Shown: positions 17,464-25,818 of the stretch, piece by piece
Layout: each line of letters opens with the position of its first letter
Position numbering within the stretch: the stretch's first letter is position 1
Virus record (IMG/VR): IMGVR_UViG_3300024289_000028
Coordinates: 22,154-86,153 of that record
Length of the DNA stretch: 64,000 nucleotides
DNA from: a virus
Strand: one strand, 5' to 3'
Position numbers and translations under genes: made by a program
Notes under the pieces: generated by a model
What the model was told of the DNA's origin: nothing
The model's input: only the letters and a program-made list of their open reading frames with translations
Databases searched by the model: none

Positions 17464-18090
17464 TTATTTGAGCCTTGCGATTATTCGCTTTAGGCTCTCT
17501 GCTAAGTATTTCTGTGCCTTTGGGTCGCCTTTAACTTCTTGTGCTATTCTATAAGCCTGATATCCACCTGTATTGTTCATCAAGTGTTCATAAACTGGTG
17601 TTGGATAAGCGCCTGGTGCGCTTGGTTGTGCTACTACATCAACCGTAATAATTTCAAATCCTTGAACGTTTCCGCTGTTATCAACTTCTCCAGATCCACG
17701 ACTTGAAACTCCAAGTTTAACTCCCGACTCCAACATAGTCTTAACTAATTGACCCATTGGAGTAGGAAGAATTTTTAGTTTTCCGTAGCCGTTAGGGCCG
17801 TCCATCCACATTTTAGTAATCATGTGTGATACACGGTCGAGGTTGATACGTAAATCCTGAGGATGATCAACTTCCCCTAGCACGGAGTATCCGCCAGAGA
17901 TTTGTTCGTTGAGCGTCTTGACAGCCCTGCCAATTTCTTGAGAAGAATAAACACGCTGATTTGCATTTCGGATATCGCCCTGGATGCAAATCCCGTTTAG
18001 GAAGAGCGACTTTTTGTCGCCCTCACCTTCGCTCTCTAAGACAATCTTAGCCTGGTCAAAACTCAGATGTTCTGCTAAGGTAGTTTTCAC
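17464..18090 (-). CDS. 21: Prohead core maturation protease gp21
   Basis: At 208 residues it is close to T4 gp21 (212). The catalytic histidine lies in G-E-V-D-H-P at residue 76, and the serine in G-V-S-S-R-G at 129-130. The following F-E-I-I-T-V-D-V-V-A-Q-P-S-A-P strand completes the serine-protease fold of herpesvirus-assemblin type. The N-terminal G-I-C-I-Q-G-D-I-R-N-A-N-Q-R-V-Y segment is also family-typical. It cleaves scaffold and capsid proteins after glutamate inside the prohead and then itself. It is located between the acidic core protein and gp22, 16 nt from the latter. Confidence 0.95.
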   Translation of the reverse strand: MKTTLAEHLSFDQAKIVLESEGEGDKKSLFLNGICIQGDIRNANQRVYSSQEIGRAVKTLNEQISGGYSVLGEVDHPQDLRINLDRVSHMITKMWMDGPNGYGKLKILPTPMGQLVKTMLESGVKLGVSSRGSGEVDNSGNVQGFEIITVDVVAQPSAPGAYPTPVYEHLMNNTGGYQAYRIAQEVKGDPKAQKYLAESLKRIIARLK

Positions 18091-18104
18091 CTATTTGTCC
18101 TCAA

Positions 18105-18995
18105 TTATCTACGACCACGGAAAAGGCTTTGCTTGTTATCGGCGCTTTCGCCGGAACCTTTTTTCTCAGCACCATGACCTGGTTCTTTTGATTTGAAACC
18201 AGTTTTACCAGCGTTACCGCCTGGTACATTCACGTTGCCTTTAGCATCTGGATTGTCGCTTACCTTACCTTTTTCAAGACCATTGCCTTTTAATGCGCCT
18301 TGGTTAGCGTAAGTAGCTGCATCTTCTTTAGAAGAAAGGATGTTAGCAGTTGTACCGCCCATATCATTCTTCATGTTGTCGATTGTAGACTTTGTGTTGT
18401 CAGATTTTTCAGCAGCACCTTTCTTTTCAGCACCGTGACCTGCTGGAACTTTTTCTACATATTCACGAACGGTTTCTAAATCAAAACCTTCTTCTTCAGG
18501 CATATCGTCACTGCCTTCTTCGTCACCAAACTCGCCTTGGGCTTCTTCTTCGCCTTTTAGCTGCGCAAATTTAGCTTGTAGTTCGTCAACAATAGACTCT
18601 AAATCTTGCATAATTTCTTCTTCAGATTGCTCGCCGCCTTCTTCGTCACCCATTTCTAGGTCACCTTCTAGGTCGTCTGTTGGATCACCGCCCATTTCAG
18701 GCTCGTCGCCACCTTCAAAAGCAACATCTTCGAAGTTTTCATCTAGATCATCTTCGTCGCTATCTTCTTCGGAAGCTTCGTCAACTTTGTCTTCTTCTGC
18801 ATCATCATCTTGTGCAGCTTCGTCCATGTCTTCGTCTTCTTTATCTTCTTCTTCTGCGATTTCAGATTCAATTAAATTTTCGTAGATTTCGCGTGATGCT
18901 TGTACTACGTATTCGTGGAAAAGCTCATCAGCTTTTGCTTGATCGTCGTTAACCAAATGCTCTAGCATTTGGCTTAATAAATTCTTATCTGCCAT
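18105..18995 (-). CDS. Acidic prohead core-type protein (296 aa)
   Basis: Residues 1-45 are helical (MADKNLLSQMLEHLVNDDQ...). Residues ~45-165 are extremely Glu/Asp-rich, and the C-terminal 130 residues are a low-complexity Gly/Asn/Lys tail. That tail holds two copies of a G-H-G-A-E-K-K-G unit, each followed by an S/A-D-N-K/T-x-S element, near residues 187 and 273. The position between portal and protease genes matches T4 core proteins gp67/gp68, which are small and charged, so an internal scaffold role is inferred. A strong GAAGGAGA precedes the ATG, and a late-promoter-like box lies 38 nt upstream. It is longer than either T4 core protein. Confidence 0.7.
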   Translation of the reverse strand: MADKNLLSQMLEHLVNDDQAKADELFHEYVVQASREIYENLIESEIAEEEDKEDEDMDEAAQDDDAEEDKVDEASEEDSDEDDLDENFEDVAFEGGDEPEMGGDPTDDLEGDLEMGDEEGGEQSEEEIMQDLESIVDELQAKFAQLKGEEEAQGEFGDEEGSDDMPEEEGFDLETVREYVEKVPAGHGAEKKGAAEKSDNTKSTIDNMKNDMGGTTANILSSKEDAATYANQGALKGNGLEKGKVSDNPDAKGNVNVPGGNAGKTGFKSKEPGHGAEKKGSGESADNKQSLFRGRR

Positions 18996-19033
18996 GTTAA
19001 ATTCTCCTTCAAGGTATGGTTAGGCTGTGTTTT

Positions 19034-19041
19034 TATTTACT
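19034..19041 (-). promoter_or_regulatory. Late promoter -10-like box, AGTAAATA
   Basis: The minus strand reads AGTAAATA, 38 nt upstream of the acidic core gene and ahead of gp21-gp22-gp23. The gap of 66 nt between genes holds this box and the ribosome-binding site. It is a plausible capsid-operon late promoter. Confidence 0.5.
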
Positions 19042-19061
19042 GCGTAGATTAAAAAAAGGGG

Positions 19062-19760
19062 TTAAATGACGTTTTTTTGATTCGTTTGGTCAGAATATAT
19101 AGTTCCGGGGAACTTTTTTTCAAATTCTTCAAAACTTATATGTTTTAAATTTGGTAATGTAGGGCCAAGTTTTTCTGGAATAAATGATCCCGATTCTACT
19201 ACTCTGTAAAACTGATTACCTCTCCAATCTCTAATCGTTTTTTCTGTTTGACTTAGCCAATTACCGTGGTAAGTGGGCGGTTCAAAACTCTTTTTATAGT
19301 TATATGTATCGGCATAAACATTGTTAAATTTACCTTCTATGCCTTCATAATCAAATCCAAAAATATATATGTCTTTGTGGCCGCAATCGCAAGCAAAATA
19401 AAGAGCTGTTGGACCGCTACTCCATCCCCTATGCGGATGGAAAAAGTTAACTCCGGACTTAGTATTAACTCCTTTGTTTGGATTTGTCCATACAGAATGT
19501 GTTCTGTGATACCCGCTGGCTATAATTTCGTTGACCATTTTTACGTCAACTGCAATTAAAAAATCGGGTTCAAATTCTCTGTAAAGTGCGTTACAACCAA
19601 ATGTAGTGCCGTATTCTGGCAGGGCAGCATGATTTAATCTTAGTCTGCTACGCCCATTACCAAGTACGAAAGCTGGTTCATTCCGCGGGTTGCTGTGCTT
19701 CAACTGGAGTACCGTACATCTGTTGTATAAACGAACGCTCTGATTGTTCTTCCATTTCAT
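19062..19760 (-). CDS. DUF115/MptE-like protein (up to 232 aa)
   Basis: The core from residue ~29 onward has F-V-L-G-N-G-R-S-R-L, then T-F-G-C-N-A-L-Y, then P-D-F-L-I-A-V-D, a Rossmann-like pattern seen in 6-hydroxymethylpterin pyrophosphokinase/DUF115-type proteins. Later come H-P-H-R-G-W-S-S-G-P-T-A-L-Y and I-F-G-F-D-Y-E. Enzymatic role and substrate are unknown. Some homologous families act in glycan or flagellin modification. The ATG start gives an 83-nt overlap with the upstream small gene in another frame. A TTG (residue ~21) would shorten it, and neither start has a convincing ribosome-binding site. An unusual gene to find inside the capsid cluster. Confidence 0.7.
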   Translation of the reverse strand: MKWKNNQSVRLYNRCTVLQLKHSNPRNEPAFVLGNGRSRLRLNHAALPEYGTTFGCNALYREFEPDFLIAVDVKMVNEIIASGYHRTHSVWTNPNKGVNTKSGVNFFHPHRGWSSGPTALYFACDCGHKDIYIFGFDYEGIEGKFNNVYADTYNYKKSFEPPTYHGNWLSQTEKTIRDWRGNQFYRVVESGSFIPEKLGPTLPNLKHISFEEFEKKFPGTIYSDQTNQKNVI

Positions 19761-19926
19761 GAGCTTCGCTTTGTTGGCGCAGTTGGTTGATTTGTCGTAA
19801 AGTTAATCGAATTTTACGAGTATCTGATTTTTTTAAGACAGAACTATCTCTGGAAGCGTCATATCTTTGATCGTTTCCAAAGTCGTTTGTATTGTCGTTA
19901 AAATAGAAAAATTCACGTAGAAGCAT
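19678..19926 (-). CDS. Small portal-adjacent protein, gp67-like position (82 aa)
   Basis: Starts MLLREFFYFNDNTNDFGND, with a helical R-K-I-R-L-T-L-R-Q-I-N-Q-L-R segment and an S-F-I-Q-Q-M-Y-G-T-P near the end. It lies 17 nt downstream of gp20, where T4 has gene 67 (80 residues), and length and charge are similar. Sequence identity with gp67 is not evident to me, so the link is by position and size. Marine T4-like phages carry a comparable small gene here. Its 3' end overlaps the next gene by 83 nt. Confidence 0.75.
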   Translation of the reverse strand: MLLREFFYFNDNTNDFGNDQRYDASRDSSVLKKSDTRKIRLTLRQINQLRQQSEAHEMEEQSERSFIQQMYGTPVEAQQPAE

Positions 19927-19943
19927 AATAATATTTACCTAAG

Positions 19944-21641
19944 TTAGGCTGCTGGAGCAGCTTCAGGTTCAGCCCCTGGTTCAGCTGCTTGTGCTGCTAA
20001 ATCGTCGGGTGCTTCTGCGTCTTGTCCACCCGCTTCTGCCGCCATACCTCCCGGTGTTACGCCAGCCGATCTTAAGTCTCCAGCAGCATCATCCGTAGGT
20101 GTTAGGTTAGAACCATTTTCTTCGCGCCATAATGATTCATTTTCTTTAATTTCTTCTTCAGTTAATCCTAAGAAGCGTTTTAGTGCAAAACGTTTGCTTA
20201 GATGAGGAATTTGTGAAACTTGTGAATATGTTGCTGCTCTTGCTGTGTCAAGTTCTGATTGACGATAAGCAGCAAAGTTTTGTGGAGTATTAAATTTTAA
20301 TTCAAATAAACTATTGTCAATGTTTACGCCCTGCGCAGCCATCCAAAGTTTAAATTCAACATCAAATGTTTGCGCTATCATTGATTGTAAACGTTTGCAA
20401 TATTCATTAAATCGTAATTCTTGAATATATGCCGTTCCAACTTTTCCGTCGGCAATAGTATTACTTGCTTCTTCAATACCTGTTGGCAAGTATGCTGCTG
20501 GTATTCTTAAAGCACGGAAAAGTTTGTTTGTAAAGAATCGTAAATCTGTAATTTCACCTAGATTAGTACCACCCGGTAGTGTTTCAACTTTAGAACCACG
20601 ACCTTCAGCAGTTTGTGGGAAGAAGTAATCTTCGTTTACACTTAGTGGATTATAACTAGCGTCAACTAAATTATTGCCACCACCGCTGGCGCTAGGAATA
20701 CGTCTTTGTTGGATTTCGTTTTTAACACGTTCAACAAAGCTCATAGCCATGTGTGCTGGCATATTTCCAACGTCTACATAGAAAATACGTCTTTCTGGAG
20801 CACGTTGTATACGATAGATAATAATAGCATCTTCAAGCAATTCTTTTTGCTTGTAGACTTTGAATACAGATTCTAAAATTGAATTGCCAAAAGGATAATT
20901 GTTGTCTAATCCTTCGCTTAAACTAATATGCACAACATTTTTTGCATCAACCGTTATTTCGTTTACTTGATTGTGAAATCTAGTGCCAGGAGGTCTTGCT
21001 GCATCCCCAACAAATCCTCTACCAAATCCACCGCCCGATACGGTATAACTACCAGTACCACTAGGTTGTGTATTTGATGTAGCATGAGGAGTTGTTGCAA
21101 TTAGATTTGCAAAGTTAAAATTAATATCTTTTAAAACATATTGCTCGGGAATTTTTCCTTCGCTTTCGTTAACGATAATTTTTGTAACCTTAGCAGGATC
21201 AACATACAACCATTTTTTAGTTTCTGGATCTCTAACAAAGAAACAATCTCCGTATTTGAAAGAATTTCGAACTATACGAAAAATTCTTGTGTCAAATTGA
21301 TTTTGTTTTGCCCACTTCTGTAGGCTTTCTTTAATTAACTTAACTTCGGTTCCGGTTGGTTTGCCTTTAAATGATAGTTGAAACGCTGTTCCATTTTCTC
21401 TATCTTTTTGTGTACAAAATTCAGCTAAGATATCTAGAGCTGCGTTAACTTCGCTGTCCATATCCATAGTGTCATATTGCATATATCGTTCGACACGATT
21501 TGGATTACCTGCATATACGTCAGGCAAGAATGATGAATAATTAGTTCTTGCAGGTCCTGGTCGCCCTCTACTGCCAATAGGACTCATTGTTCCTTGTTGG
21601 TTATCGATGTTGACAGGAGTAAAATATTTTTTCCAACTCAT
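19944..21641 (-). CDS. 20: Portal vertex protein gp20
   Basis: A 565-residue protein (T4 gp20: 524). Family segments in order: R-Y-M-Q-Y-D-T-M-D-M-D-S-E-V-N near residue 60, I-V-R-N-S-F-K-Y-G-D-C-F near 145, a stretch ending P-A-K-V-T-K-I near 175, Y-R-I-Q-R-A-P-E-R-R-I-F-Y near 280, E-T-L-P-G-G-T-N-L-G-E-I-T-D near 355 and R-A-L-R-I-P-A-A-Y-L near 385. The last ~50 residues are an Ala/Glu/Pro-rich tail, probably disordered. It forms the dodecameric ring for DNA packaging and tail attachment. AAGGAT precedes the ATG. The gene follows the tape-measure gene by 14 nt and precedes the small core genes. Confidence 0.95.
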   Translation of the reverse strand: MSWKKYFTPVNIDNQQGTMSPIGSRGRPGPARTNYSSFLPDVYAGNPNRVERYMQYDTMDMDSEVNAALDILAEFCTQKDRENGTAFQLSFKGKPTGTEVKLIKESLQKWAKQNQFDTRIFRIVRNSFKYGDCFFVRDPETKKWLYVDPAKVTKIIVNESEGKIPEQYVLKDINFNFANLIATTPHATSNTQPSGTGSYTVSGGGFGRGFVGDAARPPGTRFHNQVNEITVDAKNVVHISLSEGLDNNYPFGNSILESVFKVYKQKELLEDAIIIYRIQRAPERRIFYVDVGNMPAHMAMSFVERVKNEIQQRRIPSASGGGNNLVDASYNPLSVNEDYFFPQTAEGRGSKVETLPGGTNLGEITDLRFFTNKLFRALRIPAAYLPTGIEEASNTIADGKVGTAYIQELRFNEYCKRLQSMIAQTFDVEFKLWMAAQGVNIDNSLFELKFNTPQNFAAYRQSELDTARAATYSQVSQIPHLSKRFALKRFLGLTEEEIKENESLWREENGSNLTPTDDAAGDLRSAGVTPGGMAAEAGGQDAEAPDDLAAQAAEPGAEPEAAPAA

Positions 21642-21655
21642 TTAATTAATGATCC

Positions 21656-24600
21656 TTAAGCAGAATATACATTGCCCGTCATAGACTTTTGTGTAGTAAG
21701 CTGCTTGTCGTTAACTTCTAATAATTTTCGATTTATCATAACTAATAGATCCATCTTAGTATTTAATAGCGATAACTGCGATTCAGCTGTTTCTTGAGTT
21801 GCCTTAGCGGGTGTAGGTGTTGTTGCACCAGTTCTTGGTTGAGCAGTTGCTGCCGCTGGTGCTGGCGCTGCTGGTTGTTGTGATACACTAGTTTGAGCTG
21901 TTGAGGTCGATGGAGTTACGCTGCCACCTTTGGCAAATTGTCCAGAATAAGAATTTACTTTTCCTAAAATTTCTTCTCCAATTGCGCCTTTTCGTCTTAT
22001 GTCTCCACCGGCAATTTGGCTTGTTGCTAACAAGTTTGCTTGTTCTTGAGATAATCCAGAAGTGCCCATACCAAGTTTGCTAGCCATTCCGGCTTGACCT
22101 TTTTTCATATACCAAGCACTAACTTCCGCAGCAACCTGTGGATCGTTAACTAAATCTGGATTTTTAACTAATCTATCATCACCGTAGATGGCTTTTGATG
22201 CAGCGGCATAATTATTTTTACCAGTTAACTGAATAAAACCTCTGCCTCTATATTTCCATCCATCTCCGGGTTCCGTATTCCCCATTTGACGACCCATTGC
22301 TGTGCCGGAACCATACATCATTTCGCCCATTTTTTGCTGGTCGCCTTTGATAGCATTTAGTTCTGCATCGGATTTTCCAGCAGCCCTACTACCAAATATT
22401 TTTCTAATACGATCGTTAGATGTATTAGCATAATTCATATTTTCAGAAATACTCTTACCGCCAGTTTCTTTCATTATGTTGCCTTTGACAGCAGCAACAT
22501 AAGCAGGATCAGTAATTCCTTGTTTTTTAAGAGCTGCTTCAACTAGAGCCATGTTTTTCTGTTGATCTTGATTTAACGGTCCAGCAGCTCCTGGGGCCGG
22601 TCCTCCTGTTGGTGCAGCGGGTGCAGTAGCAGGTGTGGCAGGTGAAGGAGCTCCTCCTCCCATAGTTTTTCTTTCTTTAAAGGCTTTAAATGTTTCTTCA
22701 GGACTTGTGTAATTAATTTTCTTCTGTGCTTCTACTTGAGCTTCTGTTGTTTTAGTTGCCTCTTGAGCCGCAGCGGTAGCAGCTTGTGTTGTTTTAGTAT
22801 GTTCTTGAGTAGCTTTCTTATCTTCCTCGTAAGTTCCACGTTCTATTGCTTTTTGTTTTCTCTTATCGTCTCTATCTTTTTCTTTAGCGTCAAGTTCTTT
22901 ACGTTGGTCATCCCTTAAGGCTCTACGTCTATCAGCTTCTGCTTTACTAATACCACCAATTGCATTTGGTATTTTCTCTAATAAAGAATCCATCCAATCT
23001 TGCAAAGTCATCCATAAACGTTGGAAATTATCTTTTAAAGCATCAATAATTGTTCCAAATGTCCAACCACTATCATATAATTTCTTAAAGAGATAAACAA
23101 CACCTGCAACCGCTGCCGCTACTGCAATAAATGGCGCTGCGGCCGCTAGTACAGGAGCTACGGTTGCCCATACTGCTGATGCCAGTGCTGTTAAACCTAA
23201 AACATTAACTGCTTGAACTAAATTTGCAGCAGCAGTAATGGCGCTTGAAACTACTATAAGTCCACCTAGTATTCCCATTCCTATAGCTACTTCTTTTGCA
23301 TGGTCTGCCACCCAAGTCAATCCTTCAATTAATATAGGAGTTAGTTCTTCTATGGCCGCTGTAAATGACTGCAACATTTTATCTAACAACGGACTATTAG
23401 CCAATGCTGCCATAAATTTATTTGAAAGGTCAGCTAACTTTTCCATGTTACTTTTCATTTTAGCAGGATCAAGACCTTTGGCGCCTTCTGTTAATTGTTT
23501 TTGTCTGTCTAATTCTTGTTGTGCCGCTTGTGCTCTTAGACTTCCGTTATCTTTTTCTGCCCTGTTGGCTCGATCTAAATTAGAAACAATACCCTTGCCC
23601 CATTTTTCAGCATCATACGTGGCCAACGTTACTTGAGCAGCATTTTTTTGACTAGCAATAGCACCAGCATTGAATGCTTCGTCAATCTTAAATGCTCCTT
23701 CTCTAGTCATTGTTCCTGATTGTCTAATATCACGAGAAGCCTGTAGCAATGCTTTTGCGGCCTGCGGATTTGTAATCATTAATTGCTGAGCTGCTTCGCT
23801 GTTTAATGATCCTGTGGCTAAAATAGTTTGTGCTGCTTGTTTTTCAGATTCACTCATGCTATCCATTAGCATGTTTAAATTTTTAGCACCTTCTTTTCCA
23901 ACTTTAGCCTGTAATATTCTAAACTGCGCATCGGCTTGTCTTGCTTCTTGTTCTCTTTGAAGTATTTCTTTATTCTTACCAGTAAGTTTTGAAACAGCAT
24001 CTAAATTTCTTAGATAGTCACCCGTATCTTTAACTAACTCTTCGTTTGAAACTCTTACTCCGCCGGCGCTCTTTGTGACTATTGCTGAATATCTAGCAAT
24101 GCCATTATTAATATCTTCAGTTGAATAACCCAATCTTGCAAGTTCGTCTCCAAGTTGACTATTTCTAATCTTCTGAGACATTTCACTTAAACGTTTTGCA
24201 CCTTGAGTTACACTACCGCCAAATAATGCTAAGTTCTCGCTGTTATTTTTAATAATGCTTGTGTACTGGTCAAGTGTTAGCCCTGTTGCCGAAACTTGAC
24301 GTTGCATTTCTTGAATGCTTCCTCCGAAGTTTGCACCAACACTTGCTGCTTTGTTAAACGATTCATAAGTTTTTGTAGCAGCGCCTGCTACAGCACCAAA
24401 GGCCGACCCAAGAACTCCACCAAAAATTGGAATCTTGCCAATAATGCCGCCAACAGCATTGATGTTGTTTCCCATATTGGCAAGATCATTCATTAACCCA
24501 AAGAATGATGATCCTAATGCACTGGCACTACTAGCAACTTTTGTAAATCCAGAAGCAACTAATTTTGTCCCTTCAATAAATTTTTCCTGGGCTCTAAGTT

Positions 24601-24889
24601 CTTCTTGATATTGTTTTATCTTTTCTTTTTGAGCTTTGTTTTCTTCTTCGTCTTGTTTTATCTTTTCTTTTTGCAGTTTGGTTAATTTTTTAAATCCGTC
24701 CGATGATTCTTCAAGTTGCTTGTAGAATTTTTTCATCGACTCTGCAATTTGTTTTTCAGATTTGCCGTCTTTGCCTTGTTTAGCAGCCAACAGAGCAACA
24801 GCACGGACAAGTTCCTTGAGGGTGGCTTCGGTAGCCGCGTTGTTTAATTCAATTGGTTGACCGCCTAGATCACCGGTTACTTCTGCCAT
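21656..24889 (-). CDS. Tape-measure-like protein with GH19 lytic domain (1077 aa)
   Basis: Residues ~45-115 are charged coiled coil. Residues ~115-530 are Ala/Gly/Ser-rich helical sequence. Residues ~535-610 form hydrophobic, membrane-like segments (A-I-G-M-G-I-L-G-G-L-I-V-V and following). This is the usual build of a tail tape measure. After a Pro/Ala linker, residues ~775-965 match glycoside hydrolase family 19: M-K-E-T-G-G with the likely catalytic Glu, E-N-M-N-Y, and Y-R-G-R-G-F-I-Q-L-T-G near residue 880, then N-Y-A-A-A. GH19 enzymes cut chitin or peptidoglycan glycan, so local wall digestion during DNA entry is inferred. The C-terminal ~45 residues are helical. A late-promoter-like box lies 50 nt upstream of the ATG. 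Confidence 0.85.
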   Translation of the reverse strand: MAEVTGDLGGQPIELNNAATEATLKELVRAVALLAAKQGKDGKSEKQIAESMKKFYKQLEESSDGFKKLTKLQKEKIKQDEEENKAQKEKIKQYQEELRAQEKFIEGTKLVASGFTKVASSASALGSSFFGLMNDLANMGNNINAVGGIIGKIPIFGGVLGSAFGAVAGAATKTYESFNKAASVGANFGGSIQEMQRQVSATGLTLDQYTSIIKNNSENLALFGGSVTQGAKRLSEMSQKIRNSQLGDELARLGYSTEDINNGIARYSAIVTKSAGGVRVSNEELVKDTGDYLRNLDAVSKLTGKNKEILQREQEARQADAQFRILQAKVGKEGAKNLNMLMDSMSESEKQAAQTILATGSLNSEAAQQLMITNPQAAKALLQASRDIRQSGTMTREGAFKIDEAFNAGAIASQKNAAQVTLATYDAEKWGKGIVSNLDRANRAEKDNGSLRAQAAQQELDRQKQLTEGAKGLDPAKMKSNMEKLADLSNKFMAALANSPLLDKMLQSFTAAIEELTPILIEGLTWVADHAKEVAIGMGILGGLIVVSSAITAAANLVQAVNVLGLTALASAVWATVAPVLAAAAPFIAVAAAVAGVVYLFKKLYDSGWTFGTIIDALKDNFQRLWMTLQDWMDSLLEKIPNAIGGISKAEADRRRALRDDQRKELDAKEKDRDDKRKQKAIERGTYEEDKKATQEHTKTTQAATAAAQEATKTTEAQVEAQKKINYTSPEETFKAFKERKTMGGGAPSPATPATAPAAPTGGPAPGAAGPLNQDQQKNMALVEAALKKQGITDPAYVAAVKGNIMKETGGKSISENMNYANTSNDRIRKIFGSRAAGKSDAELNAIKGDQQKMGEMMYGSGTAMGRQMGNTEPGDGWKYRGRGFIQLTGKNNYAAASKAIYGDDRLVKNPDLVNDPQVAAEVSAWYMKKGQAGMASKLGMGTSGLSQEQANLLATSQIAGGDIRRKGAIGEEILGKVNSYSGQFAKGGSVTPSTSTAQTSVSQQPAAPAPAAATAQPRTGATTPTPAKATQETAESQLSLLNTKMDLLVMINRKLLEVNDKQLTTQKSMTGNVYSA

Positions 24890-24915
24890 TATTCAAAATC
24901 CCAGAAAAGTGCGTA

Positions 24916-24923
24916 CATAAATA
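24916..24923 (+). promoter_or_regulatory. Late promoter -10-like box for gp26, CATAAATA
   Basis: The plus strand reads CATAAATA, seven of eight bases of the T4 late consensus, 35 nt upstream of the gp26 ATG. It is interleaved with a minus-strand box 16 nt to its right. Confidence 0.6.
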
Positions 24924-24938
24924 CGTATGATTACTTTT

Positions 24939-24946
24939 TATTTATC
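24939..24946 (-). promoter_or_regulatory. Late promoter -10-like box for the tape-measure gene, GATAAATA
   Basis: The minus strand reads GATAAATA, 50 nt upstream of the tape-measure ATG at 24889. It lies to the right of the plus-strand box, so each predicted transcript crosses the other promoter. Confidence 0.6.
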
Positions 24947-24957
24947 GGGGTTAAAAA

Positions 24958-25818
24958 ATGGTAGAAAATCCATCAATTGCTAAACCAACAAATCCGTTGG
25001 CAGCGTTTTTTAGACAACCAAAGTTATATGTAACTTTACCAAGTCACGGCAAATATTATCCGCCGGGAGTATTGGATCAGAGTGAGAATGGCGAATACGC
25101 TGTCTATGCTATGACCGCTAAGGACGAACTTATGTTTAAAACTCCCGATGCGTTAATGAATGGTCAAGCAACCGTTGAACTAATAAAAAGCTGTGTGCCT
25201 GCTATTAAAGATCCTTGGAAAATGCCAAGTTTAGATTTAGATGCTGTTTTAATTGCTATTAGAACAGCAACCTACGGTGAAATGATGGAAGTTGATGCGG
25301 ATTGCCCTGAATGCAGTAATCGAAGTACATTTGAAATTAATCTTGTGAGTTATCTTGATAAACTTAATAATTTTAGATATGTAGATCAACTTGAAGTTCC
25401 ACCGTTAACTATTACTATTAGACCTTATTCATATCAAGAAATTACTAAGGCTAGTATTAAAGCATTAGAACAACAAAAAGTATTAAACGTTGTTACTAAC
25501 GATTCATTGTCAGATGAAGAAAAATTAGAGCAATTTGGCGAAAGTTTTATTAAATTAACCGAATTAACCGTAGATGTTATTGCAGGATGTATCACTAGTA
25601 TTACTACGCCAGAAGCTACCGTAACTGATTCTGTTATGATTAAAGAATTTATTAACAATGCATCAACTGATGTGTTTAATACAATTAATAAACATGTAAC
25701 AGAAATGAAAGGTAGAATTGATCTACAGACTCAAGAAGTCGAGTGTACAGAATGTCATCATCAATATACTATTAACTTAGTAATGGATCAATCAAATTTT
25801 TTCGCAGTAAGGTCTTAA
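24958..25818 (+). CDS. 26: Baseplate hub subunit gp26 (T4_baseplate family)
   Basis: The 286-residue product has the family's N-terminal order: F-R-Q-P-K-L-Y-V-T-L-P-S-H-G-K-Y-Y, then V-Y-A-M-T-A-K-D-E-L-M-F, T-P-D-A-L-M-N-G, S-C-V-P-A-I-K-D and A-I-R-T-A-T-Y-G-E-M-M. Two C-x-x-C pairs follow, C-P-E-C near residue 118 and C-T-E-C-H-H near 263, which could bind zinc. T4 gp26 is 208 residues, so the C-terminal part is an extension. The gene is alone on the plus strand between minus-strand genes. GGGG lies upstream of the ATG. A slippery heptamer occurs six codons before the stop (see next feature). Confidence 0.88.
   Translation: MVENPSIAKPTNPLAAFFRQPKLYVTLPSHGKYYPPGVLDQSENGEYAVYAMTAKDELMFKTPDALMNGQATVELIKSCVPAIKDPWKMPSLDLDAVLIAIRTATYGEMMEVDADCPECSNRSTFEINLVSYLDKLNNFRYVDQLEVPPLTITIRPYSYQEITKASIKALEQQKVLNVVTNDSLSDEEKLEQFGESFIKLTELTVDVIAGCITSITTPEATVTDSVMIKEFINNASTDVFNTINKHVTEMKGRIDLQTQEVECTECHHQYTINLVMDQSNFFAVRS

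Noticed and set aside
19932-19939. GGTAAATA on the minus strand near the gp67-like gene
   Set aside because: It lies 6 nt from the start codon, too close to act as a -10 for that gene.
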